From the NCBI GenBank assembly GCA_012295275.1, contig CM022669.1, positions 482,911-546,910 on the forward strand: 64,000 bases of DNA, written 5' to 3'. The position numbers and the translations under genes are program-made. Positions 53,078 through 64,000 of the stretch are shown here, piece after piece. The DNA comes from Chrysomallon squamiferum (lineage: Eukaryota > Mollusca > Gastropoda > Neomphalida > Peltospiridae). The notes below the pieces were generated by a model that was not told where the DNA came from, ran no database searches, and worked only from the letters and a program-made list of their open reading frames with translations. Within the stretch, counting starts at the first letter, position 1. Every line of letters begins with the position of its first letter.

Positions 53078-53350
53078 GCCGTAAGTACATGCTTATTATA
53101 CTTAACAGTTGATCCAGAGTTGACTGAACCATAAACCATCGTAAACCTTGTTCCTGGAAAAACACGTATGGGTTTTATTTATTTAAAGCCGTATTACATG
53201 CGATTATTTTGCTTAACGGTTAATCCAAGGTTGACAATTTGTACAACGTTCCATAATAAATCCGTTAATTGAAAATGTCGGGTGCCCCCCCTTCCCTTCA
53301 CGCCCTAATCATGCGCAGCTTTTGCTTAATGGTTAATTCAGCCGTGACTG
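53078..53350. repeat. diverged ~110-bp tandem array, three copies
   Basis: Three related segments start with GCC at about 53078, 53188 and 53302. Each has CATGC followed by a TTGCTTAA-type word and GTTGATCC/GTTAATCC/GTTAATTC, then TTGACTG-like sequence. The copies are strongly diverged. Confidence 0.65.
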
Positions 53351-54462
53351 TCGCATGCCTTGTGTCAACACAAACAACCGCCATGCATCGAAAACGAGGC
53401 CTTTTATACCCCACCACCCCTCTTAGTTTGAACTACACGTTCATGTCGTTCACAAACATGATACAAATGTAATTAAATTTCCAGAAAACCGCAAATCGGT
53501 GGAAAATTATCTTCATTATTTGTATAACAAATTTTCAGATTAAGAAATGAAATCTGACAAAAATTCAAAAACTGAAGAAACAAAATAATTGATGAGTTTG
53601 GATTTCTGTTTTTCCCCAAAAGAACAAAGTAGAGTGAAATAAGTAAATTAATTAAATTTAGAAGAAGGAATCATTGAATTTTTGCAAGAAACAAACAACA
53701 AACAAAAAAAAAATTCCCCTAAACCAAGTATTTTATTATTACTTTCTACTTTTTCTTCTTGTTCCTCATTTTCACAGTTATTGTAAATACTTCAACACTG
53801 AGAACAGTTTCGTAGCTTGTTACTGAAAACAAATCTTAACACTAATGTAACGAATTAGTGAATGTACTCAATATAAATACAAAATTTCATAACATATCAT
53901 ACGATATGACGTCATATATGACATTACATGATATCGGATATAATATAATATAATATAATAAAACAAAAACATCTAATCTGTTTAGTTACGTGTCTGTTGT
54001 TTTATTGTTGTTGTTGTTATGATTATTATTATTATTATTAGAAATATATAGACACTTGTTTTTATTATCTTTTAAAATCTTTCATAAAACAGTGTAATTT
54101 AGTGTCACGGTCATTCTGTTTTGTCGCGTGTACTTCAAAATAAAATAAATGACCGTATTTTACTAAAATTTAAAAAATGCACATGAGATAACAGAGTCAT
54201 GAAAGAAATGTTAAGGCACTTAAACTATACAGTTTGCAACGTTGCACATTCCTTGGTGAATATTTCGTAGCCATATTTCTTTATCAGTTAATGTTTGTAT
54301 TTACCTTCTGTTGTTTCTAACTGTGTGTGTAGTTCCAGTTTGTTAATTATATATTTTAATTTTACTGATCGCTTCTGCTAATACTACTAATAATAACTAA
54401 ATGTTAAACTACAGGATGTCATTTTATCTCATTCGTGACGTCACTTCGTAGAGAAGTGTTTA

Positions 54463-54464
<2 letters not shown>

Positions 54465-54502
<38 letters not shown>
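54465..54502. repeat. (AAT)n microsatellite
   Basis: About 12 AAT units. Confidence 0.9.
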
Positions 54503-54504
<2 letters not shown>

Positions 54505-55385
54505 CAATTCTCACTTGTTTAAAGAGTAAAAGATTTCAAAACGTTCATTTATCACTGTGATACGTCATTGTTCAACTCTAACACTATCAAACTGCTGTAT
54601 CTAGGGTGAAATAATATAAGAATGATAAGGAGGAATAAAGAATATATTCTACCACAACTAAATTTTATTACAAATATCAAGATATTTTCTATTAACAAGT
54701 TATCAAGTATCTGTTACCGTAATGATGGTATCTGATTTCTGCTGCCAGTAAACTAATACTTTTGTTTGATGTTTGGTTTATTCTCAGTCATTGCCATGGT
54801 CCACTTCGACACGCTATACAGTGTTAAATGAGTTGAAGCATTTGAATGTACTCAAATCACACTCCATTATTATACATTATTTCTTTATTACAATCATTTT
54901 TTTGGTCACAGATAATACTGTGTTTCTAAAAACAGCACAAAAAAGTGCTCACAACCCTATCTTTGCAACAGATAATAGCCCTGTGAAAAACTTAAATTCA
55001 TATATTAGTTTATAAGAACCCCGTTGATGTTAATTAAGAACCCACGCCATGTTCAAACGTCTAATTTGATCTAAAACAATTGTAACCCGAGTCTGTGGGT
55101 GTCGCACACAACTTGAAAAGCGGCGTACCGCGGTGGCGACACTTAGCTGCAAATGACGGCTGTCGAATGTTTGAAATTAGCAATTACAGCCTGATTGGAC
55201 GCGTAATTCAGTGTATGAAATCAATTACTCGTGTTAACAATGAGTAACAAGTCTGTTCCGTATGCTAAAACTATGCTATATGTTTTAATAGATTTAAAAT
55301 TTTAAAAAAACACATCCATCAAAATCTGCGGCATGTCCCTTTATGTATGCGTAATTCAGTAACGCACACAAACACACTCACCTAC

Positions 55386-55389
<4 letters not shown>

Positions 55390-55450
<61 letters not shown>
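55390..55450. repeat. (GA)n microsatellite
   Basis: About 30 GA units. Confidence 0.95.
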
Positions 55451-55454
<4 letters not shown>

Positions 55455-55855
55455 GAAGAGACTTAGTCATGTGGACAAATGTTTTTACCATTTCCAGTAA
55501 TATCAACTTATCTACTCTTTCTTTTTTTTTGATCAAAATTTATTAATTCTAGTAGTCACACATCAGTAGTAGTAGCAATTGTAGCAGTAGTAGTAGAGTA
55601 GATGTAGTGGTAATGTTGGTGTTAGTTTTAGTAAGAGTAGCAATGGAAATAACGTCGGTAGCTGTAGTAATACTATACTGATGGTAGTTGTATTGGTGGT
55701 GATGCTGGAGACGGTGGTTTCATTTGAAATGATTAATTTTACTAACGTAAAAACGAAAACCAAAGCTATGTTAAAATTTAGATAAGCACGCAAATACATG
55801 AACGAGAATACGACAGCCTAGTAATGTGAAAGTCAATACATTCTAACACCAGAAG

Positions 55856-56080
55856 CTAATTTTTGTAAAGAGCTTTCAGTGCAGGTAACAACATAAAATC
55901 TACACGTAATCTTCGAACAAACCATCCGCCATGCCCTCGCTGAAAGAGATCGCTGTAAGCCTTGATCAGCTTATGGCGATTACACCTGTCCTCGTGGAGT
56001 AGCGGTAAATGTTTGCAATCACTTGCACCAGTAACGGTAAATCTCATAATGCATTGTGCAGTGCTTTCTACGTCACTTGT
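55856..56080 (-). other. open segment ending in a stop, possible terminal exon
   Basis: On the minus strand a plausible acceptor (CTAATCCTGTTAG) near 56090 is followed by an open frame of about 75 codons ending at 55856. It includes HKLIKAYSDLFQRGHGGWFV and ends LKALYKN. The composition looks protein-like (Trp, His, balanced charge), but I recognise no family. It could pair with the exon-like segment at 57394-57474. Confidence 0.18.
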
Positions 56081-57061
56081 GAACTAACAGGATTAGCCAG
56101 ACTTTGTCAAAGTGATTAGAATTAACCTGGGATGATGATCGTTTTCAATCAAAGTACAGAACAACTACGTTTGTCTTCTGATTTATGTTGTGTATATCTA
56201 ATTTATTTTCCATGAATGTAAATTTCAGGTTCTACCGTGTATTTTGGAACTGTATTATCTATTAAACTGTCATATGGCAATAACAAAAATGACATAATAC
56301 GTTACTGACATAAAATGATATTGTCATTTAGCCTAATTAAACTGATGAGACATATAAAACGTATTACATTCTGTATATAGGACCATGAATGGTTTAAGAA
56401 GTTGTAGGTTACCACAGTGACTGTAGCGTGGTACAGATATTGCAGGTGCCTTATATATAACTGCTATAGAAATAGTTTGCAACAGCAACAGCAACAACAA
56501 CAACAACAATAATAATAATACGAAAAGCAGACAGCGACAAAAGCAGATTCAGGCGTATTAATTGCATTTGGGTTCCATATTCAAAAAGCATTTACTCATA
56601 TATATAACATATTTTTTGTCTGTGTATTTCTTTTTTTTTTTTTTTTTTTTAATTATTATTATTATTAACATTTATTTTCATCTGTTTTTTGTTTTATTTT
56701 TTTCTTTCACGGGCGCACACAGAAGTACATACCCCCATCCTTCGCGTTAGCATGCTAAGGGAGACAACGCAATGATAATCTTCAACTCAAAGTTTCGAGT
56801 GATTTAAAGCCGATTATAACGAACTATGAATGCAGAGGGAAGCATTTCGCTTAAGTTCAGTGATTTGTCTTGTACAGAGAAATCATAGAAATAATTGAGT
56901 AGTATGCTCCTTCCTTGCCTGCTTGACACCGCGCATTTAACTCACGCTACTCTGTTTTGTCAATGTATTCTTATAAGGTAATAATAATTTAAACATTTAT
57001 TTCTATCCGAATTTTATTTTATTTTATTCTATTTTTATTTTTATTTTTTTTATATTTTTTA

Positions 57062-57063
<2 letters not shown>

Positions 57064-57104
<41 letters not shown>
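57064..57104. repeat. (TTA)n microsatellite
   Basis: About 14 TTA units. Poly(A) runs follow at about 57329-57352 and 58300-58329. Confidence 0.9.
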
Positions 57105-57105
<1 letters not shown>

Positions 57106-57393
57106 GTTTTTTTGTTATTACTGTTCTTGCTGAGGATAAGCAATTAAATATTGTGTATGTCGAACCTTGGTTGTAATTAATTTTAAATTAATAATAATAA
57201 TAATAATAATAATATCGTGTCTTCTTCATTATTTTCAGGTAGCCGTTTTCATGAATGTTTTAATTTTTTTTTAAAAATCATTGAAGATGGTTGAACTCAT
57301 ATGGAAGATTACAATTACAAATAGTAAAAAAAAAAAAAAAAAAAAAAAAAAATGTATACCAAATAAAGAAATACTTTGTTAACTGTCACGTAC

Positions 57394-57474
57394 CTTGCCC
57401 TTGAAGCCTTTGTTCCCTGCTGTTTTCCATTTCAGTGATTTTCCTGATAACATTTGTGTGCATCTTGAAAACAT
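57394..57474 (-). CDS. possible first or internal coding exon, unrecognised, divergent from FXN
   Basis: From an ATG with A at -3, 27 codons lead to a consensus donor (AAG|GTACGT). They begin MFSRCTQMLSGKSLKWKTAG and continue NKGFKGK. The peptide is strongly basic and lacks acidic residues, like a mitochondrial presequence or a ribosomal-protein tail. The frame is open upstream to an AG at TTTCCAG, so it could be an internal exon. I cannot name it. It lies 1.2 kb from FXN exon 1, head-to-head. Confidence 0.25.
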
Positions 57475-58297
57475 CGTGACGGACAACTCTCTCGGTCTGA
57501 TTCCTACCCCGGTTCTGTTACTTTCTACGCGTAGTTTGGCTGGAAATCCGATCACCCAGACTGACCTGTGACGTATGATTAATATCTGGTTATGTACATC
57601 GACAAAAAGTCATTCAAGTGAAGCAAGATGTGACACTTATTGGTATGCTTCGTCGGGTTTCTTCTTTCAGCCAATTCGCCATGCTTGAATAGTTGTGTGA
57701 ATATTGACTTTACAACGTTTATCCTGGCACTGCAAACAAACAAAATATCAGTAAACCTGACAGTGTGAAGATGATTAAATGAACTAAATTAAAATTATAC
57801 TTCACCGTTCAAGTTGTCCCTATCTCTAACATTTTTTTTCAATAACACATAAATCATATACTACCATTTCCTGACTTTTATGTATTTATTTTCTTACAGT
57901 AACGACAAATGACTGTACAAATATAAATTTAAAAAAAAAAAACAACAAAAACCATCCCCAAAAAACCACCAACACACACACACACACACAGATACATGCA
58001 TACACACACACACACACGTACATGAGTACATACATACTTAAGTAAACAAATGTACTTTCACATTGTATTATATCGTCATGCAACATAATTATAATTTATT
58101 TGTTTTGCCAAGGTATAAATAAACGTATACATGCAGACTTTGCTATCTTTTTAACATTATAAAAAACGTATACTAGCAAAACTGTTATTTTATTAAAGTA
58201 TGAAGAAACTCCTCCACACACCCCAGTAACTTATAAAAAATAAAGATACGTTTCCTTGAAGATTAATTTTGATACACATTTATATATAAGTGAAACA

Positions 58298-58331
<34 letters not shown>

Positions 58332-58660
58332 AAGTATGTATTAAATTTGACAGCATAGTTTTTACAATAAATATTATATAAACATGATGACATGATCCAG
58401 TGTAACGAACAAATCATTGTTAGTGAGTAAATCAGTACAAAATAATTATTAACTTAACTGAAGACAGTTCATTATTTCTGTTCATGAAAATAAGACAACA
58501 TAAATTTAAAAGACTACACGAAACAATAAAAAATATAGATGGGTGCGTCGACATCGAATGAACGAATTTAACAAACTACAAATTATACAACACTGTGTTA
58601 TGTTCCGAGCGCACCGCTAAAATTGAAGCACACAAGTGGATTAGTCTATTAATAAGAAAC

Positions 58661-61639
<2,979 letters not shown>

Positions 61640-62655
61640 GTGTTTAATTACAATTTTTCATGTGGTAACATTTTCTGAAAAACACCAGTGTAGACTGAAA
61701 TATACCAGCAAACCATTGTCACTGGCAGCTCGTGTATTTATGTGAAATAATTTCACTTCACTGAAGAGGGCTAGACCTGATGTTGCTGGTCCAACAAGCT
61801 GTTTGATATGTTTCAAATGTTTTTATAAATTTATTTTGCCACCTGTTCACTACTTGTTGTTTTTGTACATTTACTTATTTCATCTTTTGTAGTACATTGA
61901 AATGCATTTTCTTTCATAAAATAAATTTGTTGCTGAGTTACATTATTTCAAGATTTTATTTTTATCAGATAATTAAAGCTATGAGAAATTTCTACATGAA
62001 AACAAAGATTCCATCACATTTGTAATGAATTTATCTCTCAGAAAGTAGATAAATAATATAGTTTGTTTTTCATGTAAGAACGTTACAACATTTTTATTAA
62101 TTCTGTTTATACCAGAAAAGACACAACTGTATTGATAAAACTAGACTTAGAAATCTGTAATTTTTTCTTTCTCTGGCAAAATAAAAGTAGAAAAAAAGTC
62201 TTGCTGTCAGTAAAACAAAATGTAGGTAAATAAATAAATAAATTCAAAATCTCTGACAGGCGGGTGCTGATAACAGGACGTTAACCATGGCACTCTAATG
62301 CAGTAGTTTAAAAACAAAAAAAATTCAATTAAAAACAATTTAAAAAATTGAAAACTAAAGTGTTTAATATTCTGCACAAAGTAATAAAAATAAATGTTGC
62401 ATTTTCAACTCCAAGTGATCCTGTTCTTTCATGTAAGAAATAACTATTTGAATTTTTTTTATTTATTCTACATACCTCAATTTTGGTTGAAGAATAAGCA
62501 ATAATGGAAAAAAAAAAAATTAATAAAGAAAAACAGGTTTATTAAGAATGTAATGTGCATTTCTGAATTCTAAAACAAATACATTATAAATATCTTTATT
62601 CATGTTTGGAAATTTATTTATATACTTTTAAAAATTAAGAAAAATTATAACTCAC
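61640..62655. other. FXN 3' flank
   Basis: Holds the probable FXN 3' UTR to about 61945. Antisense to it are two AG acceptor-like sites (TATATTTCAG and GTGTTTTTCAG, near 61695 and 61677) that could belong to the minus-strand gene seen at 62656. Otherwise unremarkable A/T-rich DNA. Confidence 0.4.
61920..61925 (+). terminator. candidate FXN polyadenylation signal
   Basis: AATAAA 281 bp after the FXN stop codon, followed by a T-rich stretch. It is the clearest signal in the 3' flank, but AATAAA is frequent in such AT-rich DNA. Confidence 0.4.
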
Positions 62656-62716
62656 TTTTATATGAATCTTCTTCAAAGTTGAAACCAGTTTTAATCTGTT
62701 GTAAATCTCTTTCAAG
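62656..62716 (-). CDS. single coding exon of an unrecognised minus-strand gene
   Basis: 61 nt between a strong acceptor (16 or more T then ACATTCCAG) and a consensus donor (AAAA|GTGAGT). Frame 1 reads LERDLQQIKTGFNFEEDSYK plus one base, a hydrophilic, coiled-coil-like peptide. A second frame (starting LKEIYNRLKL) is also open, so the frame is not proven. I do not recognise the protein. Upstream exons would lie right of the Tc1 copy, beyond the window. Downstream exons would lie in or antisense to the FXN 3' region. Confidence 0.4.
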
Positions 62717-63076
62717 CTGGAATGTAAAAAAAAAAAAAAAAAATAAGAACATAATTAAATTACTTTTTTTCATTCTGCCAGTGGGGAACCTTATTTTATT
62801 TTATGTTTATTTTAATTTTAAAGTTACTACATAAGTTAACCTATATTATTATTTTATATATTTTTGTTCTTTGTCTGTGTGTAATAATAATTTTTTTTTT
62901 TTTTTCCTTTCATTTTCCATACTTTTTAAATACAAGATCAACAATGAATTTGTGTATATTATACCATTTATCAAGATAAAATTTACACATTTTTAACTTC
63001 TTTTTCTCTCTAAAATATCCTTTATATTTTTTGTTATTAAAAGTCAACTGATGTACAAATCTGAGCTCAAACGCTA

Positions 63077-63120
63077 CACTGGTGCATACAAAAAATGAAA
63101 CCAGTCCACAGCAGGTTCAT
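63077..63120 (+). mobile_element. candidate left end of the Tc1 element
   Basis: A TA dinucleotide (63075-63076) is followed by CACTGGTGCATACAAAAAAT, then a T-rich run and the transposase remnant. The position and the TA fit a Tc1/mariner terminus, but no matching inverted copy is visible before the right edge of the window. Confidence 0.3.
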
Positions 63121-63172
63121 TTTTTTTTTTTTTTTTTTTTTTTTATTTTTATTTTTTTTTTATTTTTTTTTG
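63119..63172 (+). repeat. T-rich tract inside the Tc1 remnant
   Basis: About 54 bp of nearly pure T, interrupted by a few A. It separates the putative element end from the transposase remnant. Confidence 0.8.
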
Positions 63173-63242
63173 ATGGGTGGAGGATATGCAAAAAAAAGGT
63201 AAAACGCACGTGCATGGTGAACAACCACAATTGCACGTGCAA

Positions 63243-63908
63243 GTGATGTATCGGAATGGTTTAGATGGCATGTTTCACATCCCAGAATGCACAAATGACA
63301 CAACAACGCGAGCAAATTGTGCGCATGATGCAGACAGAAGCTACCCACGTCTTTATTCTTACAACCTTCGTGTGTTCTCGTGTCGCTGGAACCAACCTGC
63401 TACATCGCTACAGACACCATGCCACGAACTGGCAGACCCAGAGTGACAACGTTCCTCCAGCATCGGTACTTGTGGACCTTGCTTATCTGGAACAGCGTTC
63501 AAACAGTGACGTCATCAACGATGAATGGTTTAGATCACAGACTTAATCGTCAGACAGTGGCCAGGCAACTTAGGAAACACGGGAAGGGACTTACCGACCA
63601 CAGATAGGACTCTTATTGACAGCGCGAAAGCGTCGTCTGAGATTACGAGGGCCCTGACTGTTAAACGTTTGTGCCACATGGTGCAGGGAGTTTCACAGTG
63701 TGGGGATGGATCTGTGGGCAGGAGAGAAACCACTGTCATAGTTAACGGAAGCCTGACCGCTCAAATTATATCGATGATATTTTGCGTCCAAGAGCAGACA
63801 GACGAAGTAATTTGCCAGCACGACAGTGCCAGACCCCATACAACCAGAATCGTACAAAACTTGCTTCGAACCAACAACATCAACGTCACGTCCTCGATAA
63901 AACACACA
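63243..63908 (+). pseudogene. decayed Tc1/mariner transposase
   Basis: Pieces of a Tc1-type transposase in shifting frames. First comes a helix-turn-helix part with TGRPRVTT (about 63428-63451) and RLNRQTVARQLRKHG (about 63538-63582). A stop follows near 63607. Then come VWGWICGQ and, after a frameshift, TTVIVNGSLTAQ. IDDILRP follows in another frame. The segment HDSARPHTTRIVQNLL (about 63820-63870) carries the second catalytic Asp (normally QQDNARPHTAR). The block with the first Asp (DESRF in intact relatives) is missing between about 63607 and 63670. At least three frameshifts and one deletion make it inactive. The third catalytic block (normally SPDLNPIEH) is also absent. Confidence 0.85.
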
Positions 63909-64000
63909 CTTAGATAGATCTCGCGTGCGTCGTACAGCAAAGCTGTCACGTGCTCATCAGCTGACAGTTACGTCATGACACAGGTCAATCAAAAAATGTC

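Larger units (their letters stand above)
41367..58594. other. region between PDE8 and FXN
   Basis: 17 kb with no recognised coding sequence. Contents in order: the island at 42540-43480, (AAAAT)/(TTAAA) pentamers at 44124-44262, a degenerate ~21-bp minisatellite to about 45000, a 46-bp minisatellite at 47172-47616, TA/CA repeats at 49914-50022, T-rich runs at 50565-50711, a 43-bp triplicate and a diverged ~110-bp array at 52831-53350, (GA)n at 55390-55450, and the minus-strand exon-like pieces at 55856-56080 and 57394-57474. Confidence 0.7.

Overview
The window is nuclear DNA from an animal. It is AT-rich (roughly 30% GC by eye), its genes are split by long introns, and it is crowded with microsatellites: (GA)n, (CA)n, (AAT)n, (AAAT)n, (ATGG)n. 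Both recognised proteins are animal proteins. The repeat style, intron sizes and a decayed Tc1/mariner copy suggest a lophotrochozoan, perhaps a mollusc, but nothing here proves the taxon.

Gene 1 runs leftward (minus strand) from 41340 to beyond the left edge. It is a phosphodiesterase 8 (PDE8) gene. Fourteen coding exons can be joined in one frame with GT/AG borders (1701 nt, 567 codons): an N-myristoylation/palmitoylation-type start, a REC-like domain, a PAS domain, the basic RRKES linker and the first part of the cyclic-nucleotide phosphodiesterase domain, up to the YHN..HAAD metal-site motif. The rest of the catalytic domain lies off the left edge. Intron 1 is 22.4 kb and holds most of the repeats: a 42-bp minisatellite, a 31-bp minisatellite and a roughly 300-bp (GA)n tract.

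Gene 2 runs rightward, 58661-61639. It is frataxin (FXN), the mitochondrial Fe-S cluster assembly factor. Exons 2-5 are certain; exon 1, with the presequence, is inferred. PDE8 and FXN are divergent, about 17 kb apart. The interval holds a 46-bp minisatellite, a degenerate ~21-bp minisatellite, a diverged ~110-bp array and some exon-like signals on the minus strand (57394-57474 and possibly 55856-56080).

Right of FXN there is one well-formed minus-strand exon of an unrecognised gene (62656-62716), then a Tc1-type transposase pseudogene (about 63243-63908) that reaches the right edge.

No new enzyme system is evident. The features most worth following are the palindromic CRE words (TGACGTCA) at the PDE8 5' end and scattered over the window, promoter-like motif clusters inside PDE8 introns, the unrecognised exons on either side of FXN, and several undescribed minisatellites.
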